A stretch of DNA of 64,000 bases from NCBI GenBank assembly GCA_964017155.1, contig OZ024865.1:19069451-19133450 (forward strand), given 5' to 3'. The number at the start of each line of letters is the position of its first letter. The first letter of the stretch is position 1. Positions 28,628 to 47,800 of the stretch are shown here, piece after piece. The translations under genes were made by a program, and so were the position numbers. Under the pieces are notes generated by a model. That model was not told where the DNA came from. It was given only the letters and a program-made list of their open reading frames with translations, and searched no databases. The stretch comes from Oasisia sp. SBJ-2009 (Eukaryota; Annelida; Polychaeta; Sabellida; Siboglinidae).

Positions 28628-29182
28628 AAGACATGTTCAGTTATACATGACCAAGACCACCATAAGTGAATCGTCCGCCATTCTCCGTGCGACGAAAGAG
28701 TTCCCAACAAACATGGCGTTATCCAGGTTGTATATAAGTCTGTGAGGATTTGCTTAGTGTCACGTTAGTAGAAATGGTGTGTTTGCATGTGCAGCGAGGT
28801 AACAGAGCTATCAAATTCTGACACGTGTCAGTCGATGTTTTTCTCCGTATAGATACAGGCATCAGTTTGATTACCGATGCTATCCAGGAAAATCGGTGTC
28901 TGGTTTTAGCAGAAATTATGGGGTGCAGGTTAGAGATTGGATTGTAGGAAAATGAGGGATTCGAATTTAACGAATTTTATACAGCACGTGTGAATGAAGG
29001 CTAATTAACGCTAGTAGATACAACTTGGCAGACGATGAAGGGAACGTTGTAATGACCCCTATGGGGAACTCAATTGTGGTCTTACGTCTGTCTATACGTT
29101 AATTCTGATCTGAATGATTGTTAATGGTTCCTTGGAGAAAACGCGATACTGTTATAGTCACAAAACATACAGCTGCTAGCAA

Positions 29183-29224
<42 letters not shown>

Positions 29225-29637
29225 ATGCGCGTGTGCATGCGCGTGTGTGCGTGGTGAACCCTTGTTAATGTGTCGGCGTCGCAAGCCGCTTTAAAATCAA
29301 TATCCAAGTGTACGTGACGAGTAATAAAAAACATGTTCTGCGCTATATCTGTTTCCAAGTGTGCGTATGTTTATGTTATATGTGCTTGGAGCAGGGAGTA
29401 GGTGGATATCACCTACAATTTCTGAGTAGTATAATATTAATATAATAATAATAATCGTTACTTTAAATATCGCCATATCCATAACGTGCATAGTGTTTTT
29501 ACATAAAACTACAATTTACACATGTATTTATATATGCATACATGCATGCGGGTGTGAATGTACACATGTATGCATAGCATATATATGTATATATATATAT
29601 ATATGTACATATATATATGTATATATATATATGTATA

Positions 29638-29686
<49 letters not shown>

Positions 29687-30522
29687 GCAACTTAACAAAT
29701 TGGTCTATCATATGCATACAGTGTACTGCATATATTATAATAAAAAAATACTTTTCTGTGTATTGTGCTGTTGTATTTATATTTTAATTGAACTTAGTTT
29801 CATTTGTTGTGCATTTTTCTATGCTATATTTTGTCATGCCTCCTCTTTTAAAAGGTGCTAATGAGAAGTGATGTGTTCAACTAGTATTTTTGCCAGAACA
29901 CCATCTGGAGCATAATTACGTGGCATTTTCCACCACAAATGTGGTCTACAATACAGTTATGATAGTAAAAACAGGTTCACAACAACACACGTGCTCTTTG
30001 GAAAATCTCTCTCAACTTATTTCAAGATTTCCCTACCACAGCGTAATCCAACTGAACAGCAATGATGTGATATGGTTTACATATGTGTATGTCTCAGAGT
30101 CAAGTACATACTCATACACTTTTTTAAATTGTAGTATCTATGTAATCTCGACATTATCCAGTGGGCTTACATAACAACATAATGTATAAACAAAATCAGG
30201 TCTCAGGTGGTTTCCTCCAAACAGTCCAAACTTGGGTTAACGCAGGAGTGTTATGTCTTGTCGTGTGATAGTTAACAATGTGAAGTTAATGTGGGCGCAA
30301 CTTGATTGATATTGCAACAAAGGGCGATGGATTTATAAATAGGTTGGCAACGGGTATAAACATATCAAACATAACATCTAGCAATACGTTAATGTATTGA
30401 GAAGGTACAGAAATATAAGTTGTTGCCGAACATAAATACACAACCAGAACTTTTTTGTCAACGTAAACTTTTATAATTGACAAATTATATTTATGTTAAT
30501 GCAATTAGTTGGTCGGATTTTT
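28628..30522. other. Unit 2 counterpart of the SLC5A7 3' flank
   Basis: No gene seen. Holds the shorter GT run (29185-29222) and the longer TA/TATG run (29578-29684). Confidence 0.5.
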
Positions 30523-30634
30523 TCGACCGACCGACAGACCGACCGACCGACCGACCGACCGACCGACCGACCGACCGACCGACCGACCGGACGGACGGAC
30601 GGACGGACGGACGGACGGACGGACGGACGGACGG
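30523..30634. repeat. Composite CCGA / GGAC tetranucleotide array, unit 2
   Basis: About fifteen CCGA then about ten GGAC repeats; the GGGC block of unit 1 is missing. Confidence 0.93.
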
Positions 30635-31204
30635 AACGGGCGGATAGCGACCAGATAAGGCGAGACTGTGGTGTTGACTTTGGTGTTGATTGTTTCCGTT
30701 CCCAGTTGAGCACGAGGTTATGGCTGAAGTGTTTCTGTTCTTAAGAAAGGGCGATACCGTGGTGTCGCATATGCTGAACTGTTTTAATAGCTGTATGGGC
30801 TTTCCACTATGGCTGGGCCTAAGACCTACACGTAGCTGGGTCTTAGCTATACCATGTCTGGAGCTAAACCCCACGCCACGGTACACGTAGATGGGCCCTA
30901 GCTGTACTGTCTAAACCTAAGCCCTACGGTACACAAGAATAATATTCTAACGATGGATGACAGTTGTAGCTTCCGATTGATGAATACTAGGAAAATCAGG
31001 TCATAGACATCTTGTGTTATACCTATCTTATCTTAAATGTCCGATTTAATATTGAGTTTACCACGCTATCATAGATATATAGCGATTGACGTAGTGCATA
31101 TAGTAGACACGATTTTAGGCCGTATGTGTCTTTTACGGGGTTTGCATTTTGCATTGCTGTACGTTGTGGTTTCGATAAGCACTCATATCTGACAAGTTGT
31201 CTAA

Positions 31205-32327
31205 ATGTACATAATCATAACACATGCATACGTTTGCCTCAAACAGATTGTACTGCGCGAAAAAGGCACTCTTCATTATTACTTGGCAAGGAGGCACTTA
31301 GTATGTGACTATTGTCACAGCTTTGTCGATTTTGCTCTATCCGGATGCACAAAGTCATGGGCAGAAACAATGGAGGAAGACTTTACTTTCCAGTGCACAG
31401 GATGTTGTAAAGTGGAATGTCTTACAGTAGAGTTAGCTAGGCTAACCGATATTGTGAAGGGGCTGGAGATGAAAATAACCAAAGAGACGGATGGAAGAGG
31501 ACGGAATGAGCAATGCAGTCACAAGAAGGATGAGGACAGGAGATTGAGAGGAGGGAGGGTGAGTGCAAGGAAAACAAATGGAGAAAAAACAAGAGAAAGC
31601 ATGGCATGCAGGAAGGTGACAAGGGAGAAAGTGACAGTAGATGAGGGGGGGACAATGGGACAGGAGAGGAGAGAAGTTCATGTGACCGGAGGAAAGATGA
31701 ATGGAAGAAAGGAAGTGAGAGTAAATGTGCCGAAAGGGAAGTCAATAACAGGGATGATGACAGGACGAAAAGACGCAGGGAAAAAAGGAACAACAGAGAA
31801 GGCGGGAGGAAGAAAAGTCAACGACCAGGGAGATGCAACACGGAGGAGCTACTCTGAGGCAGTGATTGAGGGGGCATCGAGAACAGAAAGGGTGTTTATG
31901 GGCGACTCAATTTTGAGAAAGACAGACAAGACTTTAAACAAAGGCGAAGATGTTGTTGTTTGTCTTCCGGGCTCTCGGATAGAGAATGTGACAGAAAGGG
32001 TAGGGAACGTGTTGGGGCATGGCCAGGGAGGATCTATATCTGAAGAAGACAAGAGTTGAGCAGATTATTCTCTCAGGAATTTTGCCAGTGATGGGAGGAA
32101 GGGGTGTAGCCTATAGAAACTGCAAGAGGATGGCAATCAACGTTCTAGTAGAGCAGATGTGCGAAGAAGAAGGAGTTGGATTTGTAGATTTGTGGGGATA
32201 CTTTGTGGGGAAAGAAGATATGTATATGAGAGATGGCCTCCAACTAAGCGGAAAGGGCGCAGCAGTTTTCTCCGAGAACTTGCTTCGATCTATGGACAGT
32301 GGAACAGGTTTCAGTTATTTAAACTAG
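31205..32327 (+). pseudogene. LINE ORF1, copy 2, broken by an 80-bp deletion
   Basis: Matches copy 1 up to GGATCTATAT at about 32039, then jumps to CTGAAGAAGAC, missing what is 10558-10637 in copy 1. This shifts the frame and removes the VGTNN block of the esterase domain. The first frame stops at 32059; the C-terminal part (DGLQLS, then SYLN stop) stays open to 32327. Confidence 0.85.
32318..32324 (+). promoter_or_regulatory. Putative -1 ribosomal frameshift site, LINE copy 2
   Basis: Same TAT TTA AAC TAG context as copy 1, so the heptamer is conserved between the two copies. Confidence 0.5.
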
Positions 32328-35206
32328 ATTCGCAGGGGGGATTCACAGAGAAGCCAAATACTGGAGGCTCAGATAAGGACAGCACAAAGAAAACGGCAAA
32401 GAACAGTCTGGAAAACTCTACCACATTTGGTTATAAATGTGTTTGTTTAAATGCAAGGAGCATAGTAAACAAAAGAAATGAACTAAACATTATGGTAGAA
32501 GATACTGACCCTCACATAATAGGTATAACTGAATCTTGGGCCACCCCCGACATATCAGATGCCGAATTAGGAATGACAGGATATGTCATGTTTAGGAAAG
32601 ATAGAATAGGGAGAAGGGGAGGTGGCGTTATTTTATACATTAAAGAATCCATCCAGGCTTACGAAATAAAATTAGAAAAAGAAGCAGAATGTGAAGAAGC
32701 TGTCTGGTGTAACATAGTTTCAGGAAACTCAACGTTAACTGTTGGGTTAGTTTATCGAAGTCCAAACATAAACACAGAAGAGAATGAGAAAATACAAAAC
32801 GCTATAAAGGAAGTCACTAAACGGGACTGTATAATTATGGGGGATTTTAACCATGGGCGTATACAGTGGAAATCTCTACAGAGTACTGGGAGTGAAGATC
32901 AAAAGTTTTTAAATTTAGTACAAGACTGTTTCCTTATTCAACATGTGTTAGAACCAACAAGGGGTGAGAACGTGTTGGACATAGTGTTGAGCTCACAGAA
33001 GGAATTTATTGATAATGTCAGGATATGTGAGCCACTGGAATGTAGTGATCACAACCAGATATATGTTATCATCAAAGTAAAAGGAGAACAGAATCGAAAA
33101 ATACGGTACAGGAAAAATTTTCACAAAGGAAGATATAAGGACATGAGGAAATATTTAGCAAAGATAGACTGGAATAACACACTGGAGAATAAGACAGCAA
33201 AAGAATGTTGGAATATTTTAAAGAGTGAAATTGACTGCATTGTCGAAAAATTTGTCCCCTTGAAAAAACAGGGGATACGGTCAAAAAAGAAACACTTATC
33301 AAAAGAAGCCATTAGAAAAATCAAATACAAGCAAATGATGTGGAAGACATATAGACATAATGGAAGTGAAGAAGACTATGCCATTTATAAAGAAGCACTT
33401 AACCAAGCTACAGCTGAAATTAGAAATTCAAAGAGAAGCTATGAACAAAAATTAGCTTTTAATATAAAACGTGACAGCAAGAGTTTTTATGCGTATGTTC
33501 GATGTAAACAGAAAGTTCAGGATAAGGTCGGACCTCTAGAAGATAGTGATGGAAACATAATAACAGAGGGATTCTTAATGGCAGAAAACCTAAATGAATA
33601 CTTTAGTTCGGTATTTACCAGGGAAGATATTAGTGCATTACCAGTACCAGAGACTAAATTCGAAGAGAGAGAGTCAGACTATTTAGGACAACTAATTGTA
33701 ACACCAAAAATGGTAGCTAAGAAAATAAGGGACATGAAGGATAATAAGTCACCTGGAGTGGATGGGATTCCTCCCAAATTACTACTGGAAATTGTAGAAC
33801 AAATTAGCACACCACTTGCAACAGTGTTCAATTTGGCATTAGAGGAAGGAGTAGTTCCGTTAGAATGGAAAGAAGCAAACATCATACCATTATTTAAAAA
33901 AGGATCAAGAAGCAAGTCAGAGAACTATAGACCAGTGAGTTTAACATCGGTGATTTGTAAACTATTAGAAAGACTAATTAAAGATCACTTGGTTGATTTT
34001 CTTGTTAAAAATAACTTGATTAACCCATCTCAACATGGGTTTCTAAAAGCGAGGTCATGCTTAACAAATATCTTATGTTTTTTGGAAGATGTCACAAAGT
34101 GGGTAGATGAGGGATCACCAGTAGATATAATATACTTAGATTTTAAAAAAGCTTTTGACAAAGTGCCACATCAAAGATTACTACTTAAACTGAAGGCCCA
34201 TGGCATAGGCAATGTTATGATTAACTGGATAGAAAAATGGCTTATTGATAGAAGACAAAGAGTAGTAGTTGATGGGGAGGTTTCAAACTGGAAATCGGTT
34301 TTGAGTGGAGTACCGCAGGGATCAGTATTGGGACCTATTTTGTTTTTAATATATATCAATGATTTGGATGATGATATAACAAGCAAGGTGTTGAAGTTTG
34401 CGGATGATACAAAAGTGTTCAGAAAAATAAAAAGTGATGCAGATAGACAGCAATTACAAGATGATCTAAATAAGTTGACCGAATGGTCTGAGAAGTGGCA
34501 AATGCTGTTTAATTATGGGAAGTGTAAGTGCCTCCACACAGGACATGGGAATGAAGATGCACAATATACAATGGGTGATACTGTACTAAATACTACCATA
34601 AAGGAAAAAGACTTAGGGTTAACTATTAGTGCTGATATGAAGGTATCGGAACAATGTGCAATTGCAGCAGCGAAGGGAAACCAAATTCTTGGATTAATTA
34701 GGCGAAATATAGTGTACAAGGAAAAAGAACTAATAATACCACTCTACAAAACAATAGTTAGGCCTCATTTAGAATATTGCATACAGGCATGGAGGCCATA
34801 TCGCAAGAAGGATATTGATATACTAGAAAGAGTACAAAGAAGAGCAACCAAAATGATACAAAAACTCAGGAATATTAGTTATGAAATGCGTCTAAAAGAA
34901 TGTGGATTAACAACACTAGAAACCAGGAGACTGCGAGGAGATCAGATAGAAGTTTTTAAAATATTGAATGGGTATGAAAATATTGACAGAACTATTTTTT
35001 TCTCAGTTAAGGAAGAGAGAAGGACTAGAGGACATGGATGTACATTAGCAAAGAAGCAGTGTAGATTAAATATTAGAAAATTTTCATTTTCACAAAGAAC
35101 AGTAAATGATTGGAACAGATTATCGGCTGATTGTGTAAGTGCTAGTAGTGTTAATATGTTCAAAAATAAAATTGACATGTACCTAAGAAGGGCGGGGTAC
35201 ATTTAG
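32325..35206 (+). CDS. LINE ORF2: endonuclease and reverse transcriptase, intact
   Basis: Open from the ORF1 overlap (at least 32159) to 35206. Target-nicking APE endonuclease: LNARSIVNK, ITESWA, GDFNHG and SDHNQ. Reverse transcriptase: NIIPLFKKGSRSKSENYRPV, HGFLKARS, DFKKAFDKVPHQ, GVPQGSVLGPILF and FADD. The C-terminal region has IQAWRPYRKKDI and ERVQRRATKMI. All catalytic motifs are in place. There is no ATG in this frame upstream of NARSI, so expression probably depends on the frameshift site or another non-standard start. It makes cDNA by target-primed reverse transcription. Confidence 0.88.
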
Positions 35207-35298
35207 ATAGATAGGTTGGACTCTCGATAAGCCAAAGGGCTTCCTTGTCCACCTGCCATCTTGAGTTGATTCTCTAGGTGGCAATCTTGTTAAATCTA

Positions 35299-36958
35299 CT
35301 TAAGATCGCGAAACACAAGTACTTGCCGCTAATGCCATGGCAACCACCATAATAAGCGATTATTTTATAATTCATATTTCCGTGATCATTGACATTGTCT
35401 CCGGCAAAGTGTTCCATTGCTTCTGCTTGTAATAATCCTTCGGATAATATAACTGAAATACGCTATTTGGGAACAGTTCGATTATTACAACCAAAACAAA
35501 ACAAAGTCCTATAATTATATATGTTAACATGGAGAATATGGACTTCCTGCCCCCAACTGCCCCAAGTCAAGTTTTCGCGCGCGATACTTACACGCCCTAT
35601 ACTATAGCCAGAGAAGATTTAAGATAGATCTTCTCTGCTATAGGCATAGCTACCGGCCGGATATTGGCACAACGGTCTACTTCCGTTGACTCGTATCAGA
35701 CGCGTCTTCAATTGTTTGTTCGTATTGTGTTCTGCTTTTTTTTACTAATGACCTCCTACTGGAACACTATGAAAACTAAACCGAGGAACAAAACGCAACA
35801 AAAACGTTATTAATAATACAGCACAATAAATAATAATAAACCCGTCTATTTACAATCTTGTCTATTGAGCGGTCATCAGAGTTTTCTTTAACAGAACGGG
35901 ACACCCTACTTAAATCATATATATAATTATAATCGACCATATATAACAAACCAGTGTACTTATCATTTATAGTAATAATCCGTTATTTTCTTCTTCTTTG
36001 TCTTTATAATGTAGTAGTTGTTGTTGTTGAAAATAAATTTCAATTCAATTCAATTCAATCTCCTTGGGCTTGGGTCGTTCGGTTTGCGTTTCCTAGGGAT
36101 GTCTGTGACGTCATTCCCGTGCAGTCACGTGGACTAATATGACATTTTCCGTACACGCGTTACCATAATAATTATTAATATAAGTTTTATGCGGAATTGT
36201 ATTTATTTGACTTAAAATACAATTATTATGACAACTTTATTTGACGGACTCCCTCGTCGGCTTTTTACATTAGCCATAAGTTCTGAGGGGACCAGGCTAT
36301 ATCATTGCCATGCACGTGACGTTATGTTTGATTACGACATTGGAAAATGGCTGACTATTTTTCTCTTCGCTCAACATTTTTCATTTTTTCACCACTGATC
36401 ATAAATCTCACTTGGCCCATCAGTGTTCGTGTTAGACCTATTTGCTTTTATATATCCAACACCAACGTACGGTACAGTACTTTTCTTAGTTGTAAAAATG
36501 CGCCGACACCTATTCATTATACCTCTACACTGGAAGATGCCAATACAGTTTCATTATCTGTATTAGCCTTAGGCCACCGTGTTTCCTGCACCCAATGCAA
36601 GCGCGCACGCACGCGCCCGCACGCACGCACGCACACACACACACACACACATATGTGTAGGCCGGTGGGCAAGGGCGTATTCATGACACATATTTTAGCC
36701 CCATGGCCGTATGTATTTACGTTACTTCGGATATACTGGGGGGGGGGGGCGAACCATAAGTCTGCCCCCCACCCCGAAATTCCATGGCATAGGGGCAGCC
36801 CTTGGCCTTGGCCTTGCCCTTGTTTCCGCGTCAATGCTGACTTTTTTTGTGTGTGCCCAGTTGCGTCTTCTTGTCTTGTAGGTGTACTGGCCAACACTCC
36901 TGGTGGAGTCAAACGGTCAGGGTTGGGTGCGCATGCTGTTCGGTTTTTAGTCGTGTAT
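35299..36958. other. Intergenic stretch, unit 2
   Basis: Counterpart of 13906-15570 with the same hairpin, AATTC-repeat LINE tail and G tract; no gene seen. Confidence 0.5.
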
Positions 36959-37398
36959 TCAAGCTTGTTTGAAATGTTGTGGTTTAGAAATGTTAACTAT
37001 TGCATCTGGCAGGGAATTCCAGTCTCTTATTGTTCTAGGGAAATATGAATATTTATAGCAGTTCTTGCTGGCATGGATGGTGTTGAAAGCTTTATTGTTT
37101 AAATGTCTTGATAGGCGTTGTACGGGCTGGAGGAGGTTATTGACAGGCAAGGATAGGTGTCCATAGATGGCTTTGTGGAGTATGGTGAGGCGTCTGTTTG
37201 TTCGTCTGGTTTTTAATTGATGTAGTTTTAATTGGTTTAGCATTTCTGACACACAGTCCGCTTCTCTAGATGTATAATAGTTGAGACAGAAACGGGCTGC
37301 GCGTCTTTGAACCATTTCGATTTGGTTTATAAGGGTTTGGGTGTGGGGGTCCCATACTGAAGATGAGTATTCTACATTTGAAGTGTACCGCTTTCCCC
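36959..37398 (-). mobile_element. 5'-truncated LINE fragment, unit 2
   Basis: Reverse-strand RT C terminus, closer to the family consensus than the unit 1 copy (VWDPHTQ, QRRAARFC). Confidence 0.8.
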
Positions 37399-37853
37399 GT
37401 CTTCCAATGTCAGCAGTGAACCACCGAGACATTGGTGAGATGCCAAATGCCTAAAAAGCTGAATTGCTACGAAGATCGGCCGGGCAGCGCCAGCGGTAAC
37501 TTTTTTTCAACAACAACCTCGCTCGTTTATCCGGTAGCGCTGTAGCGCTTACATTTTCCCGGCGTTATAAACGTACCGATTGACGTTTCTACGCATGCGC
37601 GTTAAATGTAAAAATCATCAATTCGCAGTGAAAGAACGAAGCATTTATGGTATAAATACTACGGGTTTTTTGTTAGGATGTATATAACCTGTCAGCAAAG
37701 TTATTTGTCGCATATTAACACGAGGCACGATAGATTAAGTAACATGATTCCTGCCGCTAAATGACGAGTTCATTTGGTGTGGAGTTGGTGCTATGAAGCT
37801 AACTAGAGTAGAGGCGGGAAACTTCGACTGTCGGTTCGCTTGAATGTCAAAAT

Positions 37854-43665
<5,812 letters not shown>

Positions 43666-44680
43666 ATCACAAATCAACAGTAACAATGCTGACAACAGCT
43701 GTATATATAATATGTCAGTTTAATAGGATCTTTCAGTTGTACAGTAAATTTTAAATACAATAAATAAATAAAACAAATATTTTATCTTGTCACAACAACA
43801 TCATAAAGTGTATTGAACTATAAGAATACATCAAAATAATTAATTGATTGGTGAACACAGGTATACATTAAATTGAAATTTGCTATATGGGTTCTTCCTG
43901 AAACGTGCAGTGTTAGTGTCTACTTAGTTTCACTCTGTGCATAGTTATTGGTGTATTGCTAAGTGTCTGTTCTATAATTACTCTACTCGTGCACACATTG
44001 GATCAAACTATCACAGTAGTTGCTCTGATTTGCGAGACATGTTAATGTCAGTCAGCTCATATCACTAATATATGTACAGTTGTATTTATAACATAAAAAA
44101 GTAAACAAAAATACTGGAAATGTCTTATCAATCGTAAAACAGTCATGCTACTTATACACACACATTCTCACATGCAACTTTTTTTACCGATATAACCAAA
44201 CCGTGACTTCACACAAGCAAACCACACAACACACTCACAGTGCACATTTTCAACCAGCAGTTTTTACCACACAGTACTTTTATCATAGCCTGAGAAAGAC
44301 CAACAACAAACCATGCAAATAAATAACACACGTTCATTAATATTAACACATTTTACTAGATGATAATTTTATATTTACTTTTTTAACTGAAACGCTTTTG
44401 ATAGCATACTTTTGGCACAAACTGTCTACCACTACTACCATTGGTGAACAGTATATTTATATATGTATGGCCTAATAATAAAAGGCTTTCCATCACTAGT
44501 ATTTTCGCCGGTAAATACATCAACACAATACATATCCTATGCCCAGGAAAATAACACACTACGGGCTATCATTCTTGGTACCTCAAAATACCACATTTTC
44601 CAACGCATTTACGTCGGATTTCTGTAGTTCTATTGCATTAGTTTTTGAGTTAGTGTCTGCGACTGTCACCAGGTGTCTCC

Positions 44681-44827
44681 CTAGTCAGTGTTGAGAATGA
44701 GGCAGACGCCCTGTAGCACCCAGTGGCTGTGATGTTGCATTGTGTGTAGATCTGCTTCAAATACAAGTCCAACGCCCATGGCGTTACGTCGCTGGGAAGT
44801 CACGTAGACCGGTGTCTTGAACGTGTT
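44681..44827 (-). CDS. DNAH10: DNAH10 exon e15, terminal (in unit 2)
   Basis: [20 protein letters not shown] to CLILNTD and a TAG stop. Duplicate at 23274-23420. Confidence 0.95.
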   Translation of the reverse strand, partial: NTFKTPVYVTSQRRNAMGVGLVFEADLHTMQHHSHWVLQGVCLILNTD

Positions 44828-47800
44828 CTGAAGAGAAAGTAAACCATCCCATGAACGTCCACTAACAAACACCTGTTTGTATTTACAATTCAACAAAGCA
44901 ATAATATATTTCCCACACAAAGAAGAAAAAAGTATATTATATAAATTATAACAAAATACGTGTATTGGACAGCAGTGTTGGACGGGTACTGGAATATGTA
45001 AACCTGTAACTCGGTTTTAGCAACGGTTGCTGTTTGAGCAGGATAATGTTGTGTATATAAAATGACGCAATATTATAAAAAGAATTCAAATTTAGATGCC
45101 GTGAAATTTGAAAAAAAAAGTGTATATTTACAATCAAATGACACAAAACGATAGAACTGTAAAAGGCGCACAAAGCACTGTGAACAGTCACAAGGAGCTC
45201 CTTGTGTTCTTTTGTTAGGACTTGGGCACTGGTCACATCAAAACATGCTGTGAAATTTCTGAACTTAAAATAACTGCACAATTAAATCTATTTTCACAAT
45301 CATAAAATTGATCAATTGCTAAAGTGTTAACTAACAATATTTCATTTTATGAAGACTGTTTCCTGTTATTATTATAAAAACCTATTAAAAATTAAACTAT
45401 ATTCACATAAACATAAATACAGATTTGCAATCGTTTACGAAGCAGGAATTATGCAGGATTAACCGCGATTACACAGACTCGGTAAGGTGGCTTTACAAGG
45501 ATAACATTTAAAAGCCCGCTTGGTGACCAGACGGTCTTCTCGGTGTAGTTACGCAGCCGACCAACAGTCGGTTAAGCGAGACTAGGAGTTGAGTGGATAC
45601 AAAGTGCTGCCACCTGCTAGAGTGTGAGTAATTAAAGCTAGTTCCCTATGAGACTTCACCCACCTGCAGCTTGAGTTTGTGAGCCTCGATGGGAATAATC
45701 TTGAGCACTGGCAGGTCTTCGATGAGTTGTTTTGGTTTCTGTCGCACCAGGCAGCTATTCTCAAGGTCCCAACCGGCGCCCTCTATGTACAGGCCGTCAG
45801 CGAAGCAACCTACAACATATCGCTCGTCTGGTGACTGGGTGGTGTATGTAGAGTGTAGAGTTTGTAGACATGAAGCTGTGAGCAGAGACAGATCCTCTGT
45901 GTATGGTGGAACCTGTCTTATGCGATCATCCCTTCAACCCAGCTAAAGCAGTGCAACATCTTATAGAACGTGTCTTCAATGACCAGCTCTTCTGCCCCGT
46001 AAAAGTGGTGTAACATCTTGTATTAGTAGAACCTGTCTTGAATGATCACCCATTTATCCCAGCATAACTGGTGCAACATTATATTAACAGAATCTATCTT
46101 AAATGACCAGCTCTTCAGGCTCGTAAAAGTGGTGCAACATCTTACATTAGTATAACCTGTGTTGAATGACCACCCACTCAGCCCATCAAAAATGGTGCAA
46201 CTTCATATATTAGTTGACCCTGTCTTGAGTGACCACCCCTACGGCCCAGCAAAAGCAGCACCTGTCATACGCGACCATATTTCAGCCGCAGCAAAGCAAA
46301 ACAAAACTTACTGTAGCCACCCAAAAATTTAATATACTAATTTTGGCCAAATCAGTTATTATGAATATTACACTAATGGTCAGTTATGAATATTATACTG
46401 AATCCTGACATTAGAGATTGTTGACGCTGGCAGGGTGGTGTCAAGTGTCACTGACCGTGGTGGGTGCGTTCTGTGACGTCCTCTGCTGACTGGTACTTAG
46501 TGACCGCCGTGTACAGGGTGGACTTGTCCAGTGGCCAGCAGTTCTTTCTGCAGGTGGCTTGGACCAGGGCCGTCAGGTACGACTCGGGGATGTGTAGACC
46601 CGACAGCCACATGACACCTGGCTCGCCCTCATTCACCTGACACATAGACACGCACAGGTAAACACTCACAGGTAGACACAGGTGAACACTCACAGGTAGA
46701 CACAGGTAAAGACTTGCAGGTAGACACAAATAAACAGGTAGACACTCGCAGGTAAACACTCATAGGTAGACACAGCCAAAGTTCCTATGTAATGCAGTCA
46801 GTTCTTATAAAATAAAAGGTAAGTTCTTATATAGCAAAGTATCCAATCCTCAGGATTGCTCAAGGCACTTTACACTTTACTCCCTGACAGACCTGTTCAA
46901 TCAGACACCATCTCAACTTGGTAGCTAGCTCAACTTGGTGGTTAGAGCTTTTGACTTTTGACTTAGAAAATCCAATTTTGAATGCTGTAATACAGTATCG
47001 AACCTGGGGAAAATCTGCCCTCAACGTTGCTCTGGGGGACAGTTAACTCATCTGTATGAATGACTAACTGGCTGTAGACAGTGGTGGCTACGAATAGTCT
47101 TCATGCATTAATTGCGACATGGCTGGACACTTCCCACAGAAATAAAGGTGGTGTCTGACTGCTACAGGAGACAGTCACATGACCTGCCACAAGACAAGAA
47201 GGGAGACTCACCCATCCCTCGTACAACTTGTCCCGCCTCAGGAAGTGCAGCATCCAGTTGCCGAGCGATTTGAGCGTGTCCGGGGCAAGCCGTCTCCAGA
47301 TGGACGGGATGCTGCCGTTGAACAGGGACTTGGCGACATCGTCCAACTCACTGCTCATGCCCACCTCGCCGGCCAGCGCCTGCAAGTGACCAGTGTCTAA
47401 GTGACCAGATTCTCAGTCTCCTCTCTACCCAAACATTCCCAACACTCGGACAATTTCCAGAACACAATTTCCAAAATAATTTTTACTATTCAAATTGGCT
47501 ACTGTTACATCGCGTGCTCTTTCTACTCAGCAACGTGACTGACATTTGGTTAATTCCCTACGTTTCTCTGATAGCTGTAACACCCTTAGATCATCCAAAA
47601 TGTTTCCAAACAACTTGTTGTTCCTGAAACTGAGCTCAATATTGGCAAACATGCTTTCTCTGTAGCTGCGCCAACACTTACACCCCATTACAAGTAAATG
47701 AATCCATAGCCACCTTTAATAGAAAACTAAAAAAGAGTTGTTTTAAACTGCATTTCCTTCATAATGTTTTAGCAGTCCCATGTTCCAATGATCCTTACAT

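Larger units (their letters stand above)
31205..35298 (+). mobile_element. CR1-like LINE, copy 2
   Basis: Counterpart of the element at 9723-13905. ORF2 is uninterrupted here, but ORF1 has lost 80 bp. The 3' end has one CTTGTTAAAT unit instead of two. Confidence 0.85.
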